A stretch of DNA of 64,000 nt from an uncultured Lachnospiraceae bacterium (GTDB taxonomy: Bacteria; Bacillota; Clostridia; Lachnospirales; Lachnospiraceae). Below, piece by piece: positions 17,749 to 26,729 of the stretch. The first letter of the stretch is position 1. Each line of letters starts with the position of its first letter. Where the stretch lies: NCBI GenBank assembly GCA_948473115.1, contig CAOKWI010000014.1, forward strand, positions 1-64,000. The letters are read 5' to 3'. The position numbers were made by a program, and so were the translations under genes. The notes beneath the pieces are model-generated. The model was not told the origin of the DNA. It saw nothing but the letters and a program-made list of their open reading frames with translations, and did not search any database.

Positions 17749-18525
17749 ATGCGGATTCATAGGCAGAAAGCGTTGCAGGCATTTGCGGATTATGTGAAGG
17801 ATTACAATGAGGAAGATCCGAAGGTGAAATTGAAAATTGACCATACCTACCGTGTTGCGGGATTCTGTCAGAAGATAGCCGGATCCCTGGAACTGCCGCA
17901 GGAGGAGGTTGATCTGGCGTGGCTCTGCGGCCTGCTCCATGATGTGGGCAGATTTGAGCAGCTGCGCAATTACGGGACTTTTATTGATGCGCAATCCATT
18001 GATCATGCCATGTACGGCGCGGAGATCCTTTTTGACCAGGGAAGGATCAGAGATTATGTGGAGGATGACAGGGAAGATGATATTTTGCGGAAGGTGGTAG
18101 CCTGCCACAGTGCATACAGGATTCCGGAAGAATATGATGAGAGGACCGTTTTGCTCGCCAACATTCTTCGCGATGCGGACAAAGTGGATATCCTGCGGGT
18201 TAACGTGGAGACGCCTTTGGAGGAAATCTATAATGTTTCATCAGAGGTTCTGCGCAGGGAATCTGTGACACCTCAGGTTTTACAAGCGTTCCAAGAGGGA
18301 CACACGGTTTTAAGGGCATTAAAACGGACAGCGGTGGACAATGTTGTGGGACATATTTCCCTGGTATACGAACTGGTATTTCCCATCAGTTTACATATGG
18401 CGCAGGAGCAGGGGTATCTGAACCAATTAATGGACTTTCAGTCTGAAAACCCTGATACAATAAGGGATTTTGAGATCATCCGAAAACGGATGGAGGAGTA
18501 TCTTGCTGTCACTATTGACTTTTAG
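17749..18525 (+). CDS. HD-domain phosphohydrolase
   Basis: 258 residues. HTYRVAGFC near residue 28 and LLHDVGRFEQ near residue 64 provide the H...HD metal ligands of the HD superfamily; HSAYR and DADKVDILR later supply the remaining His and Asp. Relatives cleave phosphate esters of nucleotides or signalling molecules; the substrate cannot be told. ATG 17749 follows GCGGAGG. It starts just after a palindromic element and is followed by a repeat-rich gap. Confidence 0.8.
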   Translation: MRIHRQKALQAFADYVKDYNEEDPKVKLKIDHTYRVAGFCQKIAGSLELPQEEVDLAWLCGLLHDVGRFEQLRNYGTFIDAQSIDHAMYGAEILFDQGRIRDYVEDDREDDILRKVVACHSAYRIPEEYDERTVLLANILRDADKVDILRVNVETPLEEIYNVSSEVLRRESVTPQVLQAFQEGHTVLRALKRTAVDNVVGHISLVYELVFPISLHMAQEQGYLNQLMDFQSENPDTIRDFEIIRKRMEEYLAVTIDF

Positions 18526-18555
18526 AAATAGTCTAAGGTAAACTAAAGAAGAGAA

Positions 18556-18800
18556 TGAAGCAGGACAAGCAGGCATGAAAATTAAAAAAGCAGAAATACG
18601 ATAAGAAAGCAGAAATACAATAAGAAGGCAAATAAGCAGTAAGACAAGAAGGAATGCAATAAGAACGCATAAATGCAGTAAGACAAGAAGAAATGCAATA
18701 AGAACGCATAAATACAGGAAAACATGCAGGAATGCAATAAGAACGCAGAAATGAAATAAGAAAAAGCAGGAATGAAATAAAAAAGAACCAATAAATATAG
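18556..18800. repeat. Purine-rich degenerate tandem repeats before the HATPase gene
   Basis: Units of about 17-18 bases of the type AAGCAGAAATACAATAAG recur about a dozen times with drift; a longer block, GGAATGCAATAAGAACGCA, also recurs. The strand shown is almost free of T runs and rich in A and G. The 318-base gap holds nothing else recognisable and ends with AAAGTAGGAG just before the next start. Confidence 0.8.
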
Positions 18801-18843
18801 AAAATCAAGGAAGAAATAGGGAAAGAAAAGTAGGAGAATACGA

Positions 18844-19797
18844 ATGGGAAATCTGTGGCTTGTGATATTGATTGCCGGAATTGTAATAACAGGCATCTTT
18901 TTGGCATTGCGTTTCAGCGGACTGCTTGACAGAATAAAATTCTCTTTGGCGAACATAAAACTGGCGGAGGATGCTTATGCCCCTCTGCTGATGCTGGAGG
19001 ATATTGGTCAGAAGTGTCTCAGCCAGATAGGCAACAGCGCGATAGAACTGATTTTTGATGTGGATAAGAACCTGCCGGCCAGACTGTATGGCGATGAGGG
19101 CAGGCTCCGCCAGGTTATTTTGAGCCTTTTGGAAAATTCCATCCGGTTCACGGAAAAGGGATATGTCAGGCTGCTGATCAAGGTCTATCCTGTGACAGAG
19201 AACGATCTGATCGAATTACATATATCCGTCAAAGACACGGGGACAGGGATCGGCAAGAAGGAAATAGAACATCTTTTCTCTTTCCGAAGGAAACCGCGGA
19301 CGAGGGAGAGGCAGGAAGCGCTTGGTAACGGGCTGTTTGTTTCGCAGCACCTGGTGGGAAAAATGGGCGGCGAGATTCACGTGAAGAGCGAAAAGGACAG
19401 GGGCAGTGAGTTTTGGTTTTCCATTCAGCAGCGCATAGCGGATCCCGCGCCGGCGGCGTACATAAAGAGACCTGAGAATGGCCGGGTTCCGAAGGTCAGC
19501 GCGAAATTCAGCAATTCCTATCGTGAGGAAGCACTGATGTCCCTGCTTAACATGTATAAGATTTCCTATATCCCCTATGATATTCTGAAGGATGTGGGAA
19601 TGATGGTGGATTATCTCTTTACCGATCACGGGGCTTTTTATGAGTCGGAGGAGGAGATGCTGGAACTGGTCAGACGCAGGGAGAACATCTGTGTCCTTGA
19701 GAATCCTCAGCGGGATCACAAGAAATTAGAAGGAGTGACTATAGTATACCGCCCCTTCTTTTCACTGAATTTCTGCCAGTTCCTGAGTCAGGGCTAG
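18844..19797 (+). CDS. Membrane-anchored HATPase protein lacking a phosphoacceptor His domain
   Basis: 317 residues. One N-terminal membrane helix (about 3-24) is followed by a GHKL ATPase domain: N-box LRQVILSLLENSIRF (about 80-95), G1 DTGTGIG (about 133), and G2 GNGLFVSQHL (about 160). A dimerisation/phosphoacceptor helix with an HE-type H-box is not visible between the membrane helix and the N-box. The C-terminal about 100 residues look like a degenerate receiver-like fold. It resembles the catalytic half of hybrid kinases. It may act as an ATPase or an allosteric partner; no response regulator is adjacent. Confidence 0.65.
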   Translation: MGNLWLVILIAGIVITGIFLALRFSGLLDRIKFSLANIKLAEDAYAPLLMLEDIGQKCLSQIGNSAIELIFDVDKNLPARLYGDEGRLRQVILSLLENSIRFTEKGYVRLLIKVYPVTENDLIELHISVKDTGTGIGKKEIEHLFSFRRKPRTRERQEALGNGLFVSQHLVGKMGGEIHVKSEKDRGSEFWFSIQQRIADPAPAAYIKRPENGRVPKVSAKFSNSYREEALMSLLNMYKISYIPYDILKDVGMMVDYLFTDHGAFYESEEEMLELVRRRENICVLENPQRDHKKLEGVTIVYRPFFSLNFCQFLSQG

Positions 19798-19863
19798 TGT
19801 ACTACCTGGTCAGAATCACACTTTTAGCAAGCTGGCAGTGTGATTGCTGGGTGGATAGAGTAC

Positions 19864-19911
19864 CAGAGCGTGTTTGAAAATTCATTCCCGCCATCTGCAC
19901 GCCCCACTTGC
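19864..19911 (+). repeat. Left-end fragment of the GCGTGTTTGAAAA element
   Basis: The first about 48 bases of the 25777-25942 element are repeated here almost unchanged (AGAGCGTGTTTGAAAA and the block containing CGCCATCTGCACGCC), then the similarity stops. It lies in the spacer before truA. Confidence 0.8.
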
Positions 19912-19969
19912 AGAGACGGGGCGGAAGTAAGAAACGTAGTAAGGCTGTGACATGGAGGCAGGGTGGTCT

Positions 19970-20710
19970 ATGGCTATGAAGAATTATAAGATGTTGATTG
20001 AATATGATGGCAGCCGCTATTATGGCTGGCAGAGACAGCCTGACCACGACACAATACAGGGAAAGCTGGAGAACGTATTATCCCTGATGTGCCAGGAGCA
20101 GGTAGAGGTGATTGGAGCCGGACGGACCGACGCGGGTGTCCATGCCAGGGGAATGGCGGCCAGTGTCAAAATGAATACAGAGTTTTCCGAAGCTGAAATA
20201 TGCGCATACCTGAACCGATATCTTCCGGATGACATCGCCGTAAAAGAGATCAGGGAGGCTTCCCCCAGATTCCATGCACGTTATAATGCGGTGGGAAAAA
20301 CTTATTGCTACACTTGCTATGACGGGGAGGTTAAGTCCGTTTTTGACAGAAAGTATGTTACCCGCCTGGAGGAAAGACCGGATATTGCAAAAATGCAGCA
20401 GGCGGCAGAGTTTTTGAAGGGGGAACATGATTTCAGGAATTTCTGTGTCAACCCCAGAATGAAAAAATCCACGGTACGTTATGTGGATCGGATCGAGATT
20501 GCCCGCAGGGGCAGTTATATTACTTTTACACTTCATGGAAACGGCTTCCTGCAGAATATGGTGCGCATTATGGTGGGCACCCTGCTTGAGGTCGGCTGCG
20601 GCAGGATGACCTGTGACCAGATTAAGGCTGTATTGGAGGCAAAGGACAGGCAGAAAGCGGGTCCCACCGCTCCGGCGCAGGGGTTGTGCCTGATGGGTGT
20701 GGATTACTAA
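19970..20710 (+). CDS. truA: tRNA pseudouridine(38-40) synthase
   Basis: About 246 residues. The catalytic block GAGRTDAGVHARG (Asp nucleophile, about residues 47-59) and the start YKMLIEYDGSRYYGWQRQP are diagnostic of TruA, which isomerises uridines 38-40 of tRNA anticodon arms. FRNFCVNP and NGFLQNMVRIMVGTLLEVG are further family blocks. In-frame ATGs at 19952, 19970 and 19976 compete; 19970 is favoured by spacing to GGAGG. A terminator follows directly. Confidence 0.95.
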   Translation: MAMKNYKMLIEYDGSRYYGWQRQPDHDTIQGKLENVLSLMCQEQVEVIGAGRTDAGVHARGMAASVKMNTEFSEAEICAYLNRYLPDDIAVKEIREASPRFHARYNAVGKTYCYTCYDGEVKSVFDRKYVTRLEERPDIAKMQQAAEFLKGEHDFRNFCVNPRMKKSTVRYVDRIEIARRGSYITFTLHGNGFLQNMVRIMVGTLLEVGCGRMTCDQIKAVLEAKDRQKAGPTAPAQGLCLMGVDY

Positions 20711-20727
20711 AGATACTTTGCAACCGC

Positions 20728-20769
20728 CGGTTGACAAATTTCCAAGCGCACTTGGTAGTTGTCAACCGG
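20728..20769 (+). terminator. Terminator after truA
   Basis: CCGGTTGACAA pairs with TTGTCAACCGG, with an inner CCAAG/CTTGG stem, followed by TATTTTTG. The stem is GC-rich enough for intrinsic termination. Confidence 0.75.
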
Positions 20770-20859
20770 TATTTTTGCTATGATCTCCGTGTAACAATAT
20801 GATTCACATGTGAAGCTTTGAAAGAAAAACAATCTTGACAATGGAATGGAGGAAACATT

Positions 20860-21912
20860 ATGATTTTAGCAGAAAAGGTTGCACTATTGAGGAAGAAAAA
20901 AGGATGGTCACAGGAAGAACTGGCGGAGAAGCTGGGAATATCCAGACAGTCTGTGTCCAAATGGGAGTCGGGCGCATCCATACCGGATATTGATAAGATC
21001 ATTATGCTCAGCAGGCTTTTTCAGGTCAGCACAGACTATCTGTTAAAGGATGAACTGGAAGCAGAGGGGGATGGAGTGCAGGAAGCAGTGGACCAGGAGG
21101 AGCAGGTGAAGCGGAGCGTTTCTTTGGAGGATGCCAATGCCTTCATGGAACTGACGCGGAAATATGCGCTTCCGGAAGCCCTGGCGGCAGCATTGTTTGT
21201 GCTCTGCCCTGTGCCCCTGATCCTGCTGGCAGGCCTGGCAGAAACGGGTCGGCTGGCCATAACGGAAGAAACAGCAGGCGGTGTGGGCGCTGGGATCCTG
21301 CTGGTTATGGTGGCGATAGGCGTCACTGTGTTTATTTTATGCGGAAGGTATACAGAACCCTATGACTTCCTGGACAAGGAAATGTTTACCCTGCAATATG
21401 GCGTGGAGGGAATTACCAGGAAAAATAAGGAGTTGTTTGCCGGACGGTTCCACACTGCCATTGCTGTCGGAGTGGTGCTTTGTGTCCTGGGGGCGGTGCC
21501 TTTGCTGCTCTTTGCTGCCATGGAAGCAGGAGATCTGCTGCTGATCGTCGGTGTGGCGGTACTGCTTTTGATGGTTGCCATAGCTGTGATCCTGTTTGTG
21601 TGGGCGGGGTCGATCCAGGGCAGCTTTCATAAGCTGCTGCAGTCGGGGGACTTTTCCCCTGCCCGGAAAGCCGCGTCAAAAAAGCTTGGCGCCTTCTCCG
21701 GAGCATATTGGTGCATCGTGGCGGCCATCTTTCTGGTGGTATTTGTGGACTTTAAATACAGCCAGAACTTCTTCTTTGATCTTTTTGGAAATAACAAGAA
21801 CCCTAATATTGTGTTTGGAATGATCTGGGGTGTGGCAGGGCTGCTCTTTGCTGCCATACGGATTGTTTTGGGCAGTGTTGTCATGGGGAAGAGCGGTAAC
21901 AGGACGGATTGA
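20860..21912 (+). CDS. XRE-family regulator with membrane domain
   Basis: 350 residues. An N-terminal Cro/CI helix-turn-helix (residues about 5-60: [23 protein letters not shown]) is joined through a charged linker to about six hydrophobic helices (roughly 110-345). This DNA-binding plus membrane layout is common in Firmicutes and suggests direct control of transcription by a membrane-sensed signal. No ligand-binding motif is visible. ATG 20860 follows GGAGG. The target may be its own promoter or the LspA-like gene downstream. Confidence 0.85.
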   Translation: MILAEKVALLRKKKGWSQEELAEKLGISRQSVSKWESGASIPDIDKIIMLSRLFQVSTDYLLKDELEAEGDGVQEAVDQEEQVKRSVSLEDANAFMELTRKYALPEALAAALFVLCPVPLILLAGLAETGRLAITEETAGGVGAGILLVMVAIGVTVFILCGRYTEPYDFLDKEMFTLQYGVEGITRKNKELFAGRFHTAIAVGVVLCVLGAVPLLLFAAMEAGDLLLIVGVAVLLLMVAIAVILFVWAGSIQGSFHKLLQSGDFSPARKAASKKLGAFSGAYWCIVAAIFLVVFVDFKYSQNFFFDLFGNNKNPNIVFGMIWGVAGLLFAAIRIVLGSVVMGKSGNRTD

Positions 21913-21951
21913 CGTTCCGCCCGCCGGCTGCGGGGTGGAAGTGGAATATAA

Positions 21952-21999
21952 GGGATACAATATAAGGAATACAGGAAATACAAGAAATGAAGGGAATAA
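21952..21999 (+). repeat. Short degenerate repeats directly before the LspA-like start
   Basis: Units such as ATATAAGGGATAC, ATATAAGGAATAC, AGGAAATAC and AAGAAATGAAGGGAATAAC follow one another without a gap and end at the start codon. They are purine-rich and carry repeated AGGA/AAGG cores. Confidence 0.6.
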
Positions 22000-22000
22000 C

Positions 22001-22459
22001 ATGGTCATCGGTATTTGTATTACAATAGTGTTGGGGATATTTCTGGGCGACCTGTGGATCAAGGACAGGATCGAGAAGGCTGGCGGGGAGCATTTCCCCG
22101 CGGACCTTGCCGGAGGGCGGCTGATACTGAAAAGGTATCACAATACCGGCGCCATGTTGGACATGGGCGCATCCAGAAGAAAAGCGGTAATGGCAGTATC
22201 GGTTGTCCTGACGATCCTGATCAGCATTGTCTTTGTGATCAGTCTGGGACAGCGCGGGAACAACACTTTGCGGGTGGGGCTGGCGCTTCTGCTGGGAGGT
22301 TCCTTCAGCAACACATACGACCGCCTGAAACGCAAATACGTGGTGGACTATCTGAGTTTCAATGTAAGGTGGAAATGGTTTCAGAGGATCGTGTTTAACC
22401 TTTCGGACTTCTGTATTATCATAGGCTCGCTCCTGACAGTGCTTACACTGTCAAATTGA
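22001..22459 (+). CDS. LspA-like signal peptidase II family protein
   Basis: About 152 residues with four hydrophobic segments. The order of motifs matches lipoprotein signal peptidase: YHNTGAMLDMG, then a GGSFSNTYDRL block with the first catalytic Asp, VVDYLSF, and FNLSDFCIIIG with the second. LspA cuts prolipoproteins before the lipid-modified Cys. Motifs deviate from the usual GNxxDR and FNxAD, so this may be a divergent paralogue rather than the main enzyme. ATG 22001 follows a GGGA site. Its end overlaps the convergent kinase gene by 9 bases. Confidence 0.72.
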   Translation: MVIGICITIVLGIFLGDLWIKDRIEKAGGEHFPADLAGGRLILKRYHNTGAMLDMGASRRKAVMAVSVVLTILISIVFVISLGQRGNNTLRVGLALLLGGSFSNTYDRLKRKYVVDYLSFNVRWKWFQRIVFNLSDFCIIIGSLLTVLTLSN

Positions 22460-23416
22460 AAAATTCCGTCCTGCCGTGATGGTGGTTCCAACCTTGCCCC
22501 GGATGGCGTCCTTCACCCTGTCTATGGACGTGATGATCACTTTTCCGGAGGAAACCTTTTCCAGGTATGCGATGGCGGCCTCGATCTTGGGCAGCATGGT
22601 GCCTTTCCCGAATTCCTCCGCGGCGATCATTTCTTTGGCTTCTGTCGCAGTCATACTGCTGATGGGGGTCTGTCCTTCCCTGCCGAAATCTTTGTATACA
22701 TAATCCACGCCTGTGAGAATGATCAGTTCATCGCAGACCAGGTCGGAAGCCAGCTTACCGGCAATGGCATCCTTTTCAATGACTGCGGAGGCGCCCTTCA
22801 GGGCGTGATGCTGCTCGATCACGGGAATCCCGCCGCCGCCGCAGGCAATCACCACCTGGCCGGCGTCAGCCAGGGTGCGGATTGATTCGATCTCCACAAT
22901 GTCAATAGGCTTAGGCGCGGCCACCACACGGCGGAATCCCTGGCCGGGATCTTCTTTTACATAGTTGCCCTTCTTGACTTCTGTTTCCGCGTCCTCCCTG
23001 GACATATAGCGTCCGATCACCTTGGTAGGCTCATAAAATGCCTCGTCGTAAGGATCCACCGTCACCTGGGTCAGGATCGTGCTGACCGGTTTGGAAATCC
23101 CGCGGCTGAGCAGCTCCGCACGCAGGGAATTTTGGATATCATAGCCCACATACCCCTGGCTCATGGCGGAACAGACACACATGGGGGCGGGAGTGTAGTC
23201 AATGTAGACACGGCGCAGCTCTGTCATGGCCTTGTGGATCATGCTGACCTGGGGACCGTTGCTGTGCGTGATGGTCAGCTGGCAGTCAGCCTCCACCAGA
23301 TCCGCCAGCGCCCTGGCGGTTTTCTTTACGGCATCCCGCTGTGCCTCGGTGGTATAGCCCAGCGCGTCATGTCCCAGAGAAACAACAACCTTTTTCTTAC
23401 TCATGTGAATGTACAT
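22451..23416 (-). CDS. Carbamate kinase-like protein
   Basis: 321 residues of the amino-acid-kinase fold: THSNGPQVSMI, VIACGGGGIPVI and AVIEKDAIAGKLASDL match carbamate kinases, which make ATP from carbamoyl phosphate or the reverse. The N-terminal phosphate loop reads SLGHDALG where ALGGNAL is normal, so activity or substrate may differ. An internal insertion around residues 150-170 (DPGQGFRRVVAAPKP) is as in ArcC proteins. Start at 23416 (AGGA five bases upstream) or 23404 are both possible. No arginine deiminase genes adjoin it. Confidence 0.8.
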   Translation of the reverse strand: MYIHMSKKKVVVSLGHDALGYTTEAQRDAVKKTARALADLVEADCQLTITHSNGPQVSMIHKAMTELRRVYIDYTPAPMCVCSAMSQGYVGYDIQNSLRAELLSRGISKPVSTILTQVTVDPYDEAFYEPTKVIGRYMSREDAETEVKKGNYVKEDPGQGFRRVVAAPKPIDIVEIESIRTLADAGQVVIACGGGGIPVIEQHHALKGASAVIEKDAIAGKLASDLVCDELIILTGVDYVYKDFGREGQTPISSMTATEAKEMIAAEEFGKGTMLPKIEAAIAYLEKVSSGKVIITSIDRVKDAIRGKVGTTITAGRNFSI

Positions 23417-23535
23417 ACCTTTCCTGAAATTTCTGTAGCTTCTGTAGCATTAATGGGATAAGTATACCATATTTATGAATAAAAGCAAAGACCTATTGAT
23501 TTTCTGTGAAAGGAAAGGTATTCTATTGGTGAAGT

Positions 23536-23716
23536 ACCAGGCAGCCAATGGGGAACCAACAAGGAAGCAACAGGGAACCAACCAGGCAGCCAACAGGGAA
23601 CCAACAAGGAAGCAACAGGGAACCAACAAGGAACCGACGGGCAACTAACAGGGAACCAACAAGGAACCGACGGGCAACTAACGAGCAACCAACGGGGAAC
23701 TAACAGAGAACAAATA
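23536..23716 (+). repeat. 11-bp degenerate tandem repeats before the beta-galactosidase gene
   Basis: About sixteen units of the form (A/G)GGGAACCAAC or AAGGAAGCAAC run head to tail with point changes, one unit being 12 bases. The array lies in the 332-base gap before the GH42 gene, ending about 30 bases from its start. Nothing else is recognised in the gap. Confidence 0.9.
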
Positions 23717-23748
23717 AAGAAAAAATAAAGGACAAGAGGTATACGCAA

Positions 23749-25791
23749 ATGGAGAAAAACAGATTGTTTCCACAGATAAACGGGCTGGTTCACGGAGGGG
23801 ATTACAACCCGGACCAGTGGCTGGACAGACCCGACATCCTGGCGGAGGATATCCGCCTGATGAAAAAGGCAGGAATCAACAGCGCCACGCTGGGCGTCTT
23901 TTCCTGGTCCGCCTATGAGCCGGTGGAAGGTGAATTTCACTTCGAGTGGATGGAGGAGATCATAGAGAACCTGTATCAGAACGGCATTTATACGGTGCTC
24001 TCCACGCCCTCCGGCGCAAGGCCGGCATGGCTGGATGCGGCTTATCCGGAGGCCATGCGTGTGAATGAACTGGGGCTTCGCAACCATCACGGCATCCGGC
24101 ATAATCACTGTATGTCTTCCCCGAAATTCCGGGAGAAGGTGGGCATCATTGACAGAAAACTGGCGGAAAAATTCGGCGCCCATCCCGGCGTGATCATGTA
24201 TCATATTTCCAATGAACTGGGCGGGGAGTGCTACTGCCCTCTCTGCGCAAAGCGGTTTCAGGAATACCTGGCGGACAAATACAATCATGATATTGAGAAA
24301 CTGAACCATGCATGGTGGACTTCCTTCTGGAGCCATCATTACAACAGCTTTGAGCAGATAGAGCCTCCGTTCCAGAATGGCGAGACCAGCGTCATGGGAC
24401 TGAACCTGGACTGGAAACGGTTTACCACATGGAATATGAACGACTTCATGAAGCATGAGATCGGCACGCTCCGCAGCGTGACGCCGGATATCCCTGTGAC
24501 CACCAATTTCATGCGGTTGTTCGAGGGGCTGGACTATAGGAAGATGGCGCCGGAGCTGGATGCCATTTCCTGGGACAATTATCCTTTTTACCACAATGAT
24601 TATGAGACCTTTGCCGACACCATGGCGGATACAGCTTTCCAGCATGCAGTGATGCGCGGACTGAAGCGGGGGACGCCTTTCATGATGATGGAGAGTGCGC
24701 CCGGCATGGCGAACTGGCATCCGTACAATAAGCCCAAACGTCCCGGAGTCCATGCATTGTCCTGTCTGCAGGCTGTGGCCTGCGGTTCGGATACCGTGCA
24801 GTATTTCCAGTGGCGGAAGGGAAGGGGTTCCTATGAGCAGCATCACGGCGCGGTGGTGGACCACCTGGGAACGGACGACACCAGAATATTCCGGGAGGTA
24901 GCCCAGGTGGGCGAGTCCATGAAAAAGCTGGCGGCGGTGGCGGGGACGCTGGTAAACGCGAAGGCGGCGCTGCTTTTCGACTGGGATAACCGCTATGCGA
25001 TCAAGGATGTGAAGGCGCTGGCCGATGAGACGAAGAAATATGAGGATACCTGTATCGGCATCTGGAAACAGTTCCTGAAACTGGGCGTGGAGATGGATAT
25101 TGTGGGTTCCGACGAGGATCTGAGCCAGTATGACCTGGTGGCGGCTCCCATGCTCTATCTCCTGCAGCCCGGGACGGCGGAGAACCTGAAATGTTTTGTG
25201 GAGCGGGGCGGACAGCTGATTGCCACTTATTTCACAGGGTATGTGGACAGCGACCAGCTGTGTTATCTGGGCGGCTTCCCCGGGGACGGTCTTTTGGAAC
25301 TGTTCGGCATTGTCAGTGAGGAGATCGACACCTATTACCCCTCCGACCGGAACCATATCCGGTTTGAATACGGCGGAACCTGGGAGGTATTTGATTATGC
25401 GGAGATCCTCCGGGTGAAGGACGCCCGGGTGCTGGCCAGGTACACGGAGGACTTTTATGCGGATACGGCGGCCCTGACCTGCAAAGAATATGGCAGGGGC
25501 AAGGCGTACTATATGGCGGCCAGGGTGAAGCCGGAGGAAATGATCCCCCTGTTTGAGCGGATGCTGGCTGATGCCGGGATCCCGGTGAGGAAGCTTCCTG
25601 CGGGTGTGGAGTGCCATGTCAGGACAGGAGAGGAAGGCAGCTACGCGTTCTATCTGAACGGAAATGCAGGGCCGGTGGAGGTGGAGGGCGCAGAAGGCGT
25701 GGATCTGCTGACCGGCGCGGAAATCCGCGGGAAGCTGACGCTGCCGGGATATGGCGTGGCGGTGCTTTCGGACGCCCTAGAGCGTGTTTGA
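23749..25791 (+). CDS. Beta-galactosidase, GH42
   Basis: 680 residues, normal for the family. GGDYNPDQWL opens the TIM barrel. The acid/base Glu lies in HISNELGGECYCPLC (about residue 155), followed by metal-binding-type cysteines; the nucleophile Glu is in FMMMESAPGMANW (about residue 313). A trimerisation domain and a small beta domain follow. No signal peptide, so it acts on imported galactosides. The last four residues (LERV) and the TGA come from the mobile-like element that begins at 25777, so the original C-terminus may have been altered by its insertion. Confidence 0.93.
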   Translation: MEKNRLFPQINGLVHGGDYNPDQWLDRPDILAEDIRLMKKAGINSATLGVFSWSAYEPVEGEFHFEWMEEIIENLYQNGIYTVLSTPSGARPAWLDAAYPEAMRVNELGLRNHHGIRHNHCMSSPKFREKVGIIDRKLAEKFGAHPGVIMYHISNELGGECYCPLCAKRFQEYLADKYNHDIEKLNHAWWTSFWSHHYNSFEQIEPPFQNGETSVMGLNLDWKRFTTWNMNDFMKHEIGTLRSVTPDIPVTTNFMRLFEGLDYRKMAPELDAISWDNYPFYHNDYETFADTMADTAFQHAVMRGLKRGTPFMMMESAPGMANWHPYNKPKRPGVHALSCLQAVACGSDTVQYFQWRKGRGSYEQHHGAVVDHLGTDDTRIFREVAQVGESMKKLAAVAGTLVNAKAALLFDWDNRYAIKDVKALADETKKYEDTCIGIWKQFLKLGVEMDIVGSDEDLSQYDLVAAPMLYLLQPGTAENLKCFVERGGQLIATYFTGYVDSDQLCYLGGFPGDGLLELFGIVSEEIDTYYPSDRNHIRFEYGGTWEVFDYAEILRVKDARVLARYTEDFYADTAALTCKEYGRGKAYYMAARVKPEEMIPLFERMLADAGIPVRKLPAGVECHVRTGEEGSYAFYLNGNAGPVEVEGAEGVDLLTGAEIRGKLTLPGYGVAVLSDALERV

Positions 25792-25942
25792 AAATTCATT
25801 CCCGCCATCTGCACGCCCCACTTTGCGGCATCTTTGCCCCTCATTCGGTCAACGTAGCCCACTACGCCTCCCTCATTCGGGTCAAATCTGCCACAAATTG
25901 TGACGCACAGCTGACGGAAAGCATTTTTCAAACACGCTCTAG
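25777..25942. mobile_element. MITE-like element, full copy with 18-bp inverted ends
   Basis: CTAGAGCGTGTTTGAAAA at 25777-25794 is exactly inverted at 25925-25942. CTAG at both outer edges could be a target duplication, though it is itself a palindrome. The 166-base interior has no gene. Fragments of the same family lie at 15933-16009 (inverted) and 19864-19911. The left end runs into the GH42 gene and supplies its stop codon. Confidence 0.85.
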
Positions 25943-25944
25943 TA

Positions 25945-26111
25945 CATCGATGCATTAATTCCTGAGTAATCAGTACTCGCTGTTCACGTCATTGCTGCGT
26001 TGTTGTCGGTCAACAATTGCTTTAGCAATTTGATACCGCATCGCCTCCCTCCGCCGCCTTGCACTGACGCAAACATCAAGCGCTTATTACTTCAGGATTA
26101 ATGCAACGATG
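25945..26111. repeat. Second palindromic element, CATCGATGCATTAAT ends
   Basis: The first 26 bases (25945-25970) are nearly the reverse complement of 26086-26111 (both contain GCATTAAT and an AGTAAT edge). The interior carries AATTGCTTTAGCAATT, another small hairpin. It abuts the previous element. Together they fill the 380-base gap before the Uma2 gene. Confidence 0.65.
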
Positions 26112-26171
26112 TGCTGGAATGATTTTGTGGGGGATGATAGTCTGTCAACGGGTCAGAAGGAGAAGTATGGA

Positions 26172-26702
26172 ATGGACGTTATGAAAGAGGAAGTATATAC
26201 AGTCAACGATATCTATGCCCTGCCGGACGGGGAAAGGGCTGAGGTGATCGATGGACGGATTTACTACATGGCGCCTCCAAGCAGAAGCCATCAGAAAATC
26301 TCCGGGTATCTGTATCATGAGATATATCATTATATAAAAAGTAACGGCGGCGCGTGCGAAGTGTATTCCGCTCCTTTTGCAGTATTTTTGAATGAAGATG
26401 GCAGGAATTATGTGGAGCCGGATATTTCTGTCGTTTGTGATCTGTCCAAGCTGGATGACAAGGGATGTCATGGCGCTCCTGACTGGATCATTGAAATTGT
26501 TTCTCCGGGCAGCAGATCCAGGGATTACATGACTAAATTGTTTAAATACCGCACGGCAGGAGTGAGGGAATACTGGATCGTTGACCCGGACAAACAGATG
26601 GTGATGGTTTATGGATTTGAAAAGGATACGGTAGAACAGTACGGCTTTGGTGAAGCGGTACCAGTCGGGATTTATGAGGGGGCTGTGATAAAAGTGGAAT
26701 AG
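26172..26702 (+). CDS. Uma2 family protein (DUF820, PD-(D/E)XK-like)
   Basis: About 176 residues. RAEVIDGRIYYMAPPSRSHQ at the N-terminus, YVEPDISVVCD (about residues 98-108) and PDWIIEIVSPGSRSRDYMTKLFKY (about 122-145) form the PD-(D/E)XK nuclease-like core of the Uma2 family, with E-D-E-K arranged as catalytic residues. Biological roles of this family are mostly unknown. ATG 26172 follows AGGAG. It is convergent with aroA, with only a hairpin between. Confidence 0.88.
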   Translation: MDVMKEEVYTVNDIYALPDGERAEVIDGRIYYMAPPSRSHQKISGYLYHEIYHYIKSNGGACEVYSAPFAVFLNEDGRNYVEPDISVVCDLSKLDDKGCHGAPDWIIEIVSPGSRSRDYMTKLFKYRTAGVREYWIVDPDKQMVMVYGFEKDTVEQYGFGEAVPVGIYEGAVIKVE

Positions 26703-26729
26703 CCGGATCCTGTTACCCACAGGATCCGG
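26703..26729. terminator. Hairpin between convergent Uma2 and aroA genes
   Basis: CCGGATCCTGT and ACAGGATCCGG form a perfect 11-bp stem with a 5-base loop. The aroA stop codon lies in the stem-loop boundary. There is no T run, so its action as a bidirectional terminator is inferred. Confidence 0.5.

Noticed and set aside
20833..20838. TTGACA before the XRE gene as a -35 box
   Set aside because: The start codon is only 22 bases further on, leaving no room for a -10 box and leader.
23536..23716. CRISPR-like or coding repeat
   Set aside because: Eleven-base units with drift and no spacers; the period is not a multiple of three and frames contain stops, so neither CRISPR nor protein repeat.
23473..25617. 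Long minus-strand open frame opposite the beta-galactosidase gene
   Set aside because: Its product is low-complexity (His, Arg, Pro, Val rich) with no family look, and the plus strand has a full GH42 protein; it is a shadow of codon bias.
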